Below are positions 16,838-24,826 of a stretch of 33,116 nucleotides of DNA, in pieces. A program made the position numbers and the translations under genes. Under the pieces are notes generated by a model. It saw only the letters and a list, made by a program, of their open reading frames with translations, searched no databases and was not told where the DNA came from. Positions within the stretch are counted from its first letter, which is position 1; every line of letters starts with the position of its first letter. Source of the DNA: an uncultured Fusobacterium sp. (GTDB lineage Bacteria > Fusobacteriota > Fusobacteriia > Fusobacteriales > Fusobacteriaceae); contig UQOH01000014.1 of the NCBI GenBank assembly GCA_900542625.1, forward strand, positions 1 through 33,116, given 5' to 3'.

Positions 16838-16845
16838 TTATTAAA

Positions 16846-17685
16846 TTAATATTTTCTTAAATCAACTTTTCCTTCAAAAGTTATTTCTGCTCCGCCGATA
16901 AGTTTTACTCTATCACTTAAAATCTTTACTTCCAGATCTCCGCCCTCAGTAACAACTTTTATTCTATCACTCATTCCTTTTAGTTTATGACATAATAAAG
17001 CTGATGAACTTGAACCTGTACCACATGCAAGAGTTCTTCCTGCTCCTCTCTCCCATGTAAATATTTTTATCTCATTCTCTGAAACAGGAAGTACAAAATT
17101 TACATTTGTTTTTCTTGGAAACATTGGATGAACTTCCATTTTAGAACCTATTTCATTTACATCATACTGTCCCTCTTCATCTATAAAAACAACTGTGTGA
17201 GGTACACCTAAAAATACTGTAGAAAAAGTTATCTCTTTTCCATCTATTTCCAGTTTCTTATTAAAAGCATTTTCTCCCTCAACAAGAACAGGAATTTCTT
17301 CAGGATTATATTTTATATTTCCTATTTCTATCTCTATCTTTTCAACTTCATCTTTATCGTTTATCTGTAATTGAGCTGTCTGAACTCCTGCAAGAGTTTC
17401 TATTCTCATGAAATCTTTTTTTACTATACCTTTTTCATAAACAAATTTTACAAAGCATCTTATTCCATTGCCGCACATCTCTCCCTGTGACCCGTCACTG
17501 TTATAATAATACATTTTTACATCACAATCTTCACTTGGAAGAGCTGCCATAAGCCCGTCTCCTCCAACACCAAATCTTCTGTCGCAAAGATTTTTTATTT
17601 TTGGAACTATCTCTTCAAGATTATATTTAAAACCGTTTACCAATAGGAAATCATTACCTGCTCCCTGCATTTTTGTAAATTCCAT
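16846..17685 (-). CDS. dapF: Diaminopimelate epimerase
   Basis: A 279-residue cofactor-free epimerase converting LL- to meso-diaminopimelate, the substrate of LysA and of peptidoglycan synthesis. The two catalytic cysteines are present: Cys71 in GEMCGNGIRC and Cys221 in RTLACGTGSSS. The N-terminal FTKMQGAGNDFLLV and RFGVGGDGLM are family signatures. The gene lies 14 bp after lysA and shares its riboswitch-controlled transcript. An intact dapF suggests meso-DAP is made; whether this organism's wall uses DAP or, as in F. nucleatum, meso-lanthionine cannot be decided here. Confidence 0.97.
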   Translation of the reverse strand: MEFTKMQGAGNDFLLVNGFKYNLEEIVPKIKNLCDRRFGVGGDGLMAALPSEDCDVKMYYYNSDGSQGEMCGNGIRCFVKFVYEKGIVKKDFMRIETLAGVQTAQLQINDKDEVEKIEIEIGNIKYNPEEIPVLVEGENAFNKKLEIDGKEITFSTVFLGVPHTVVFIDEEGQYDVNEIGSKMEVHPMFPRKTNVNFVLPVSENEIKIFTWERGAGRTLACGTGSSSSALLCHKLKGMSDRIKVVTEGGDLEVKILSDRVKLIGGAEITFEGKVDLRKY

Positions 17686-17699
17686 TTTCTCCTCCTGTG

Positions 17700-19004
17700 T
17701 TAATCTTCAAAATTCATATCTGTTCTTACTAAATCTTCATATGTTTCTCTTCTTACAAGGAGCTTTGATTCTCCGTCTTTTACAAGAACAACAGCAGGTT
17801 TTCTCAGTCTGTTATAGTTGCTTGCCATTGAATAGTTATATGCTCCTGTAGTTGACACAGCAAGAATATCTCCTTTTTCTGCTTTTGCAAACAATGTATC
17901 TTTTATCAGCATATCTCCTGATTCACAGCATTTCCCTGCAACTGTAACCTCTTCCATATCACTGTCGTTCATTTTATTTGCAATACATCCTTCATATTCT
18001 GCCTGATAAAGAGCTGGTCTTATATTATCTGCCATCCCTCCGTCAACAAATATATATTTTTTACCGCTGTGAGTTACTTTTGTTCCCCCCACACTGTAAA
18101 TTGTTGTCCCTGCATTTCCTACAATGCTTCTTCCCGGCTCGATGATTACTCTTTCAAGAGAGATATTGTATTCAGCTAATTTCTCTTCCATTATTTCTAT
18201 CATTCTTTTCATAACAGCAGGGATATCAAGCTCTTTATCTCCCTCTACATAATATATTCCAAATCCTCCTCCAAGATTTAAATATCTTGTAGTGAAATCT
18301 GTTTTTTCTTTTGCAGATTCAATAAAATTCATCATTGTTTCTATTGCTTCATAAAATGCTTTTGTATCAAATATCTGAGAACCTATGTGACAGTGGAAAC
18401 CTAAAAGTTCTACATATTCAGATTTTTGGAACTCTCTTATTATATCATAGATTTTATCTTCGTATATAGTTTCTCCAAATTTTGATGAATCTTTTGATGT
18501 TTTTATATATTCATGTGTGTGTGCTTCAATTCCAGGATTTACTCTTAAAAGAGCCTTAACTTTTGCATCTTTAATTTCACATATCTCTTCAAGTCTTTTC
18601 AGTTCATCAAAATTATCAACTATAATTGTTCCCACACCATAATCAATACACATTTCTAATTCTGCATCACTTTTGTTGTTTCCGTGCATATATACTCTTT
18701 CCATTGGGAAACCTGAATGTTTTATTGTGAAAAGTTCCCCGTCTGAAACAGCGTCCATTCCTATTCCATATTTATTTACAAGCTGACACATTCCAACATT
18801 TAAAAATGCTTTTGTTGCATATATAATCTGTGTTTCAAATTTATCTGATACAAAGCAGTCTTTATATTTTTGAATATTATTTTCAATAAGTTTTTGATCC
18901 ATTATGTATAATGGAGTTCCGTATTCTTCTCTTAATTTTTCAACAGACACTCCGCCAATGTTTAATACTCCGTTTATAATTTCTGAACTTCCAAACAATC
19001 TCAT
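17700..19004 (-). CDS. lysA: Diaminopimelate decarboxylase
   Basis: A 434-residue PLP enzyme making L-lysine from meso-diaminopimelate. The fold-type III barrel carries the PLP lysine Lys65 (IIYATKAF), His204 in HCHIGSQ, the glycine loop GGGFGI (245-250) and EPGR (289-292). The C-terminal domain has CCESGD (359-364), which supplies the active-site cysteine across the dimer. Length and motif order are normal. It is the first gene behind the lysine riboswitch, so its expression should fall when lysine is plentiful. The start ATG follows an AT-rich leader with an AAAGGGTG-like ribosome site. Confidence 0.97.
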   Translation of the reverse strand: MRLFGSSEIINGVLNIGGVSVEKLREEYGTPLYIMDQKLIENNIQKYKDCFVSDKFETQIIYATKAFLNVGMCQLVNKYGIGMDAVSDGELFTIKHSGFPMERVYMHGNNKSDAELEMCIDYGVGTIIVDNFDELKRLEEICEIKDAKVKALLRVNPGIEAHTHEYIKTSKDSSKFGETIYEDKIYDIIREFQKSEYVELLGFHCHIGSQIFDTKAFYEAIETMMNFIESAKEKTDFTTRYLNLGGGFGIYYVEGDKELDIPAVMKRMIEIMEEKLAEYNISLERVIIEPGRSIVGNAGTTIYSVGGTKVTHSGKKYIFVDGGMADNIRPALYQAEYEGCIANKMNDSDMEEVTVAGKCCESGDMLIKDTLFAKAEKGDILAVSTTGAYNYSMASNYNRLRKPAVVLVKDGESKLLVRRETYEDLVRTDMNFED

Positions 19005-19043
19005 AATCTAATCACCCTTTATAAAAATATTTTATTTTTTCTA

Positions 19044-19073
19044 TAAAAAAACAGCTGGTTGAGTTCCAGCTGT
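19044..19073 (-). terminator. Riboswitch expression-platform terminator
   Basis: On the minus strand ACAGCTGG pairs with CCAGCTGT (19066-19073 with 19051-19058) around a 7-nt loop, followed directly by seven Ts (19044-19050). It lies between the lysine aptamer and lysA, so lysine binding would be expected to favour it. Confidence 0.88.
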
Positions 19074-19113
19074 GATTAATAATAAATATAAAACTAATTT
19101 ATAGTTATATTAT

Positions 19114-19284
19114 TCTACAGATAGCACTCCATTGAAATTTCAATGACAGTAATACAAATTTTATTTATATTACCAGCAGAAATATTTAAGCATGTATTCC
19201 CACTTCGGCAAAATCCCCTTTCAAACAAGCTCACTGTCTGCTGAACTAACTTGTTTTACTCTTGTCATCTGCACCTCTACTGTT
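19114..19284 (-). ncRNA. Lysine riboswitch (L-box) aptamer
   Basis: Read on the minus strand, the conserved L-box blocks occur in order. They are AGAGGTGC (19271-19278), CAAGAGTA (19258-19264), AAAGGGG...GCCGAAG (19203-19220), GCTGGTAATAT (around 19166-19176), TACTGTCA and the closing GGAGTGCTATCTGTAG (around 19116-19131). The 5' CAGTAG and 3' CTATCTG strands form P1 with one bulge. The downstream genes lysA and dapF are classic targets of this riboswitch. With the terminator at 19044-19073 it should switch off transcription when lysine binds. Ends are approximate. Confidence 0.93.
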
Positions 19285-19291
19285 TTTCTTA

Positions 19292-19297
19292 TTTATA
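19292..19297 (-). promoter_or_regulatory. Extended -10 promoter of the lysA-dapF operon
   Basis: The minus strand reads TTGCTATAAAT; the TGC preceding TATAAA makes an extended -10. Transcription would start near 19285, exactly at the 5' edge of the lysine aptamer. No good -35 is seen, as often tolerated with an extended -10. Confidence 0.6.
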
Positions 19298-19376
19298 GCA
19301 AGTATAAGATAATTTGCTGTTTTTGTATAATATACTTTTTATATTCTTACATATATAAAATATATAATTTAAAATT

Positions 19377-20177
19377 TTATTTAATAACTATTACATTATT
19401 TTTTACAAAATCTCCCGGCGCTGTGTGAAGATATTTTTTAAAAACATTACAAAAATGTTTATAATCTGTAAATCCCACTTTCTCAGAAACTTCATAAATT
19501 TTATATTCCTGACTCAAAAGAAGTTTTATTGATTTTTGAATTCTATACTTGTTAAGAACATCTAAAAAAGTTTCCCCTGTGATATCTTTAAACTTTCTGC
19601 TCAAATAACTTGTACTCACATCAAGTTCTTCTGCAATATCTTTTATATTCAGCTTTTCTGAATAAGAACTCATAATTTTTTCTATTGCTTTCTCAACAAA
19701 TCTGTTTTTATTTTTTTCTGTTTCAAAATATATTTTGGGGTTAAAAAATTCTATGTTATTTTTATCCTCTGAAATCTCCTTGACTGTTTCTAATTTTTCC
19801 AGACTTTTTATTCTTTCTTTCACCTTTTTAAGAGCCTCATAAAGAATATCTTCATCAATAGGTTTTAAAATATAATCTGTGACACCAAGCTTTATTCCCT
19901 CTTGAGCATATTCAAATTCTCCATAACTTGTAAGAAGAATTTTCTCAAACTTCAGTTTTCTTTTTTCTGCCTCTCTCAACATTTCCAGTCCATCCATTAC
20001 AGGCATTCTTATATCTGTTATTACTAAATCAGGTTTAACCTCCTCTATCTTTTCAAGACCGTCTTCCCCGTTTACAGCTTCACCGGCAACAGTATATCCT
20101 GCAGAAAGCCAGTCTATCGTTCCGATAAAACCTTTTCTGATTATATCTTCATCTTCTACTATCAATACTTTTATCAT
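19377..20177 (-). CDS. YesN/AraC-type response regulator
   Basis: A 266-residue two-component regulator. The receiver domain (1-120) has the acidic pair in VLIVEDEDII, the phospho-acceptor Asp55 (VITDIRMPVMDG) and the conserved Lys in DYILKPID. The C-terminal AraC-type DNA-binding domain (about 165-266) has two helix-turn-helices, IKDIAEELDVSTSYLSRKFK and YEVSEKVGFTDYKHFCNVFK. Two ATGs lie upstream of the chosen start (20193-20195 and 20187-20189), overlapping the kinase gene. I chose 20175-20177 because MIKVLIVEDE is the usual N-terminus. Together with the YesM-type kinase it probably controls the adjacent ABC importer. Confidence 0.93.
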   Translation of the reverse strand: MIKVLIVEDEDIIRKGFIGTIDWLSAGYTVAGEAVNGEDGLEKIEEVKPDLVITDIRMPVMDGLEMLREAEKRKLKFEKILLTSYGEFEYAQEGIKLGVTDYILKPIDEDILYEALKKVKERIKSLEKLETVKEISEDKNNIEFFNPKIYFETEKNKNRFVEKAIEKIMSSYSEKLNIKDIAEELDVSTSYLSRKFKDITGETFLDVLNKYRIQKSIKLLLSQEYKIYEVSEKVGFTDYKHFCNVFKKYLHTAPGDFVKNNVIVIK

Positions 20178-20181
20178 AGAC

Positions 20182-21882
20182 CTATTCATCTCCATGTTTC
20201 AAAGGAAGAGTAACACGAACTGACGTTCCTTTTTTTATACTGCTCAGAATCTTTATTCCATATTCTTTTCCGTACATCAGTTGTATTCTTCTGAAAATAT
20301 TATATATTCCAATATGGTTTTTTATTTCAATTCCTTTTATTTTTAATCTCTCTTTTATTTCATTCAGTGTCTCTCTGCTCATTCCTTTTCCTGTATTGTA
20401 CACTGTAATTAAAAGTTTTTCTTTTCTCTTTTTTACTTTTATAAATATTTCCATTTTATTTATCTGAGTGTATCCGTGTTTTATTGCATTTTCAATAATC
20501 GGCTGTATGATAAGCTTTGGAACATAATATTTTTTAAGCTCTTCATCTACTTCAATTTCATAATCAAACTTTTCTCCAAACCTGTATTTTTGAATATCCA
20601 GATAATTTTTTGTATATATCAAATCTCTTTCTAAAGAAACTTCTGAAGATTTATTTTCTATGCTGAATCTTAAAAGAGATGAAATATTTATTATTATCTT
20701 ATTTGCCATTGAAGTATCTGATTTTATTGTATATCTTAACATCTCAAGAGTATTAAAAAGAAAATGTGGATTAAACTGACTTTCAAGCTGCTTTATTTCA
20801 AGAACTGTACTGTGCTTTGCCTCTTCCTTATTTATTTCAATAAGTTTTTTAATATTCAAAAGCATTTTGTTGTATGAATCTGCAATAATCTGAAACTCAT
20901 CATTTGAATCTACTTGAAGCCTTGTGTCCAGATCTCCTGTTTTAACATTTTCAATAGCTTTTATAATATCCTTGATAACCTTTGTTTTTTTATCTGCCAC
21001 TATCTTTGCAGTATAATACATTGCTGCAAGAATTACAGAGAAAAATGTTATCATATACAAAATCCTATCTATAAAATTATCCACAACATAACTTACACTG
21101 GAAACTGTGTATAAAACTATATTAGAATAATATATCTCTTTTCTGTTTACATAATATTTTTCTTTGTTTATTGTGGAATATCCCTCTGCATCTCTCAGAT
21201 TTTTTTTAATTTTTCCAAGACTGTCTTTAAAATTTTCATTTGTGGTTACAGCAGCATTTCCATATTTATCAGTAACAACCACATTAAAAGAGCCCTGTTT
21301 TCCTATAAGTTCTTTCAAACTGTTATCCAGAATATTATAAACTACATAACCTGCTATTTTATCATTGTTCTTTATAACTTTTCCAACAGAAAAAACACTG
21401 CTTGTTTCATTCTGAAAATGAAGTTTGTTTATCTTTAAAATTACTGTTCCCGAATAATCTATCATTCTTTTGAAAAGTCCCCAGCTGTATCCGTTTCCGC
21501 TGCCAATAAATTTTGCACTGGACATTACTATATGAAGATCTTTATCATAAATAACAAAATTTCCTTTAATGTTCATAGAGTTTATGGAATCATATACTTT
21601 TTCATAGACACTGCTCCCTGCTTTTCCCTCTATTACCGCTTTTACAACGTCACTGTCTGATGAAATTTTTTCCACTTCATTAAAATATTTTCTTACTGCT
21701 GTGTTAAGGTTTTTTGCCAAAATTTTCGTATTTTCAATATTCTCATTTTTGACAGCTTTATATTCTAAAAAATATATTGCTCCCATTCCGGTAAATGCAA
21801 AAAATATAACAGGAGCGAGCATATATAAAATTAAAGTTTTCTGCAGCTGGTCTTTAAAGCTTTCAAACTTCTTTTTTTTCAT
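20182..21882 (-). CDS. YesM-type sensor histidine kinase
   Basis: A 566-residue membrane sensor. Transmembrane helices at about 17-39 and 271-291 bracket an extracytoplasmic Cache-like sensor domain of about 230 residues. A HAMP linker follows (about 292-345, VKTGDLDTRLQVDSNDEFQI). The His_kinase domain has the phosphorylated His373 in QFNPHFLFNTL, and the ATPase has the N-box IIENAIKHGY (460-470), then NTGKGMS. The order (Cache, HAMP, His_kinase, HATPase) is that of YesM/LytS-like kinases acting with YesN-type regulators. It lies just after the ABC permease gene and just before its regulator. A solute bound by the importer or directly by the Cache domain is the likely signal. Confidence 0.93.
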   Translation of the reverse strand: MKKKKFESFKDQLQKTLILYMLAPVIFFAFTGMGAIYFLEYKAVKNENIENTKILAKNLNTAVRKYFNEVEKISSDSDVVKAVIEGKAGSSVYEKVYDSINSMNIKGNFVIYDKDLHIVMSSAKFIGSGNGYSWGLFKRMIDYSGTVILKINKLHFQNETSSVFSVGKVIKNNDKIAGYVVYNILDNSLKELIGKQGSFNVVVTDKYGNAAVTTNENFKDSLGKIKKNLRDAEGYSTINKEKYYVNRKEIYYSNIVLYTVSSVSYVVDNFIDRILYMITFFSVILAAMYYTAKIVADKKTKVIKDIIKAIENVKTGDLDTRLQVDSNDEFQIIADSYNKMLLNIKKLIEINKEEAKHSTVLEIKQLESQFNPHFLFNTLEMLRYTIKSDTSMANKIIINISSLLRFSIENKSSEVSLERDLIYTKNYLDIQKYRFGEKFDYEIEVDEELKKYYVPKLIIQPIIENAIKHGYTQINKMEIFIKVKKRKEKLLITVYNTGKGMSRETLNEIKERLKIKGIEIKNHIGIYNIFRRIQLMYGKEYGIKILSSIKKGTSVRVTLPLKHGDE

Positions 21883-21930
21883 ATAAACTCGTTCCCCTTT
21901 GCTTTTTTATTATATTTTCATTTTACCATT

Positions 21931-21965
21931 AAAAAATAATTTATTCTACTGTTTCATTATTTTTT
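21931..21965 (-). terminator. Weak AT hairpin after the ABC permease gene
   Basis: A 10-bp all-AT stem (21931-21940 with 21956-21965) with a 15-nt loop overlaps the permease stop codon, and its 3' arm on the minus strand ends in Ts. It could reduce read-through into the kinase gene. A TATAAT at 21909-21914 may give the kinase its own start, though no -35 is clear. Confidence 0.35.
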
Positions 21966-23619
21966 ATATATTTACGTCTCTTCCTCCTGTCATTTTGAAG
22001 AAAATAAGCAGAGAGATTATTGTTGTAATTGTAAGAATTGTTGAAAGAGCTGCTGCTGTTCCGTAGCTTGCTCTTATAACTTCTGCATAAATTGTTACTG
22101 ACATTGTTCTTGTTGAACCTGTATATAAAATTACTGATGAACTTAATTCATTTATAACTGTTATCCAGCTTAATATTGCTCCTGATAAAACTCCCGGAAG
22201 CATCATCATAGCTGTTACTTTAAAGAATGTTTTAACAGGTGAGCATCCCAGACTGATAGATGCCTCTTCCAGACTCGGGCTTATCTGATAAAGTATCGCT
22301 GCTGATGAACGAAGTGTGTATGGCAGACGTCTTATTACAAATGCCACAACCATTATTGCTGCTGTTCCGCTAAGAAGAAGCGGTCTGCTGTTAAATGCAA
22401 GAAGAAGAGTTATACCAATTACTGATCCCGGAATAATATATGGAAACATTGTCATTGTATCAATTATTCCTGTTAAAGTATTTTTCTTTCTTGTTGAAAC
22501 ATAAGCTATGAACATACCCATAATTATTATAATAACAATGGCTATTGCTCCATACGTATAAGTATTTAAAATAGCATTTCCCATTCTTGCAAATACTTTC
22601 TCATAACTTTCAAGAGAAAATTCTTCCACGAACATTGAACCTCTTGTTTTAAGAAATGATGTATAAACAACTGTTATCTGCGGTATTATTGATAAAAATA
22701 CAACAAAATAGATAAATGCATGCATCAGAATTCCTTTGGCACCTTTAAGTTCTTTTGGCTGAATAGGTCTCATAGAACTCATCACAAATGATTTCTTGTT
22801 AACAATATATTTCTGTCCTAAGAAAAGTACGATTGTAATAACTACAAGAATTACTGCCATTGCTGCTGCGAAGTTTGCACTTCCTCCCATTTCTCCAACA
22901 AACTCTGAATAAATAAGAACAGGCATTACATTATATCCCTCTCCTATTAACATTGGAGTTCCAAAGTCTGCCATAGCATTCATAAATACAAGAAGTGCTC
23001 CTGATAAAAGTGTGGGCATTATAAGAGGCATTATAATTGTGCATACTTTTTTTACTGTACTGCATCCAAGGCTTTCTGCTGCCTCGCTAAGAGAAACATC
23101 GATTTTTTTCAATGCTCCTGAAACATACAGATAAATAAACGGATAAAGCTTTAAAGTGAATACAAGAAGTATTCCTGTAAATCCATAGATTGTAGGAAGT
23201 TTTATTCCTAAAACATCTCTGAAAAATTCTGTTACAACTCCGCTTCTTCCACATAAAAGAACCCATGAATATGCTCCGATAAATGGAGGTGAAAGCATTG
23301 ATATTATAATCAGAACTTCTATAAATCCTTTTAATTTGACTTTGTAAGAAGTCATAAAATATGCAATAGGTACACCGATTGCAACTGCAAGAACTGTTGT
23401 GCATGTTGTTACCTGAAAGCTGTGCATTAATCCTTGATAATAATATTTTCTGCTGAAAAATCTTGCAAAGTTTGTCAAACTCCATGAGCCAGTTGCAGGG
23501 TCTTTAAAACTGCTTAAAAAAAGTGAAAATAGAGGATATATCAAAAACAATGTAAATACAAGAGCTATAACCAAAGTTACAGTTGTCCAGAAATCCCATT
23601 TAATTTTTTTATTCAGCAT
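21964..23619 (-). CDS. ABC importer permease, fused double domain (AfuB/FbpB type)
   Basis: A 551-residue inner-membrane protein with about 12 transmembrane helices in two homologous halves, each a binding-protein-dependent permease domain. The EAA loops that contact the ATPase are SLSEAAESLGCSTVKKVCTI in the first half and SLEEASISLGCSPVKTFFKV in the second. Fused permeases of this type occur in FbpB/AfuB-like importers. The frame continues to a TTG at 23626-23628; I chose the ATG at 23617-23619, which has GGGAG nine bases upstream. Either choice overlaps the ATPase gene, indicating translational coupling. Confidence 0.93.
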   Translation of the reverse strand: MLNKKIKWDFWTTVTLVIALVFTLFLIYPLFSLFLSSFKDPATGSWSLTNFARFFSRKYYYQGLMHSFQVTTCTTVLAVAIGVPIAYFMTSYKVKLKGFIEVLIIISMLSPPFIGAYSWVLLCGRSGVVTEFFRDVLGIKLPTIYGFTGILLVFTLKLYPFIYLYVSGALKKIDVSLSEAAESLGCSTVKKVCTIIMPLIMPTLLSGALLVFMNAMADFGTPMLIGEGYNVMPVLIYSEFVGEMGGSANFAAAMAVILVVITIVLFLGQKYIVNKKSFVMSSMRPIQPKELKGAKGILMHAFIYFVVFLSIIPQITVVYTSFLKTRGSMFVEEFSLESYEKVFARMGNAILNTYTYGAIAIVIIIIMGMFIAYVSTRKKNTLTGIIDTMTMFPYIIPGSVIGITLLLAFNSRPLLLSGTAAIMVVAFVIRRLPYTLRSSAAILYQISPSLEEASISLGCSPVKTFFKVTAMMMLPGVLSGAILSWITVINELSSSVILYTGSTRTMSVTIYAEVIRASYGTAAALSTILTITTIISLLIFFKMTGGRDVNI

Positions 23620-24730
23620 ACACTCCAACTCCCTTTATCAGACTTTCATTTCCGTCTTCTGTAAAGATATTAATTTTTTCAGCATTAGGTTTCAGAGTTA
23701 TTTCATCTCCTATGTTATAAATAACTGCTGCGTGTCCTATATCCTGAGAAAATTCAAGAGCCGGCATATCAGGAACTATTTCATCTTCACCAACTACGAT
23801 TTCATAGTTATTATATTTTCCTAAGAATGTACTTGTTCTTACTTTTACTTTTATTCCCTCTTCAGAAATAGAAAACTCTTCAGGACGAACTGCTATAATA
23901 ATTTCCTGTCCGTTTTTTACATCTTCACGAAGATTGTTCATTAAAACTTTGTATCCGTTTCTGAATACTGCGTATCTGTCTTTTCCGTCAACTTCTATTT
24001 TTCCTTTAAACAGATTTGAATATCCTATAAATGTTGCAACAAACTGATTTGAAGGTCTTGCATAAATATCGTGAGGTTTTCCAAGCTGCTGGATTACTCC
24101 TTTATTGATTACAGCTATTCTGTCTGAAATTGCAAGAGCTTCCTCTTGGTCGTGTGTTACATATACTGTTGTTATTCCTACTTTTTTCTGAATATCTCTT
24201 ATTGCTGAACGCATTTCAAGTCTTAATTTTGCATCAAGGTTTGATAAAGGTTCATCCATTAGAAGTACACTTGGGTGAATTACTATTGCTCTTGCAAGGG
24301 CAACCCTCTGCTGCTGTCCTCCTGAAAGTCTTTCCGGAAGTCTTTCCTGATATTCAGCTATTTTTACAACATCTAAAATATCATCAACTTTGTTTTTCAT
24401 TTCATCTTTAGGTATTTTTCTTAATTTTAATCCATACTCAACATTTTCTCTTACTGTCATATGCGGGAATATTGCATAACTCTGGAAAACCATTCCTATA
24501 TTTCTTTTGTGTGCAGGCATATCATTTATCACTTTATCATCAAAATATATTTCTCCACCTTCTATGCTGTTGAAACCTGCTATCATTCTAAGAAGAGTTG
24601 TTTTTCCGCATCCTGAAGGTCCAAGAAGAGTGAAAAATTCTCCGTTCTTAATGTTTACTGACATTCCCGGAATTATTACATTATCTCCAAATTTTTTTAC
24701 AACATTTTTTACATTTATCGCTACGCTCAT
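23609..24730 (-). CDS. ABC importer ATPase (AfuC/FbpC/PotA type)
   Basis: A 373-residue ABC ATPase. Walker A is GPSGCGKT (37-44), the Q-loop is FQSYAIFPH, the signature is LSGGQQQR (135-142), Walker B is LLMDEP (156-161) with D-loop SNLDAKL, and the H-loop is VTHDQEEAL. A C-terminal TOBE-like domain (about 240-365) contains IIAVRPEEFSI. Such long ATPases serve carbohydrate, polyamine, iron and phosphonate importers, so specificity comes from the binding protein. It lies between the binding-protein gene and the fused permease. Confidence 0.94.
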   Translation of the reverse strand: MSVAINVKNVVKKFGDNVIIPGMSVNIKNGEFFTLLGPSGCGKTTLLRMIAGFNSIEGGEIYFDDKVINDMPAHKRNIGMVFQSYAIFPHMTVRENVEYGLKLRKIPKDEMKNKVDDILDVVKIAEYQERLPERLSGGQQQRVALARAIVIHPSVLLMDEPLSNLDAKLRLEMRSAIRDIQKKVGITTVYVTHDQEEALAISDRIAVINKGVIQQLGKPHDIYARPSNQFVATFIGYSNLFKGKIEVDGKDRYAVFRNGYKVLMNNLREDVKNGQEIIIAVRPEEFSISEEGIKVKVRTSTFLGKYNNYEIVVGEDEIVPDMPALEFSQDIGHAAVIYNIGDEITLKPNAEKINIFTEDGNESLIKGVGVYAE

Positions 24731-24767
24731 TCTGCACCTCTTTCTTTTTTTATTATCCCATATTTAA

Positions 24768-24798
24768 GAATATCCACAACTGACTGTTGTGGATATTC
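24768..24798 (-). repeat. Intercistronic hairpin between binding protein and ATPase genes
   Basis: A perfect 13-bp inverted repeat, GAATATCCACAAC with its complement, around a 5-nt loop. There is no T run on the minus strand. It probably protects the 3' end of the binding-protein message or partly reduces read-through, so that the binding protein is made in excess over the membrane complex. Confidence 0.6.
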
Positions 24799-24826
24799 AT
24801 TAAATTATTATCTGTTTAAACTAAAT

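Larger units (their letters stand above)
19005..19376. other. Non-coding leader with lysine riboswitch
   Basis: This 372-bp stretch contains no gene. On the minus strand it holds an extended -10 promoter (19292-19297), a lysine aptamer (about 19114-19284) and a terminator (19044-19073) before lysA. The remaining 19298-19376, downstream of the response-regulator stop, is AT-rich with no convincing terminator. Confidence 0.8.

Noticed and set aside
19114..19284. T-box leader for lysA
   Set aside because: No T-box motif is visible, while all lysine-riboswitch blocks are present in order.
23087..23485. A 132-codon minus-strand frame inside the permease gene
   Set aside because: It is out of frame with the permease, Cys/Ser/Asn-rich without pattern, and lacks a ribosome site.
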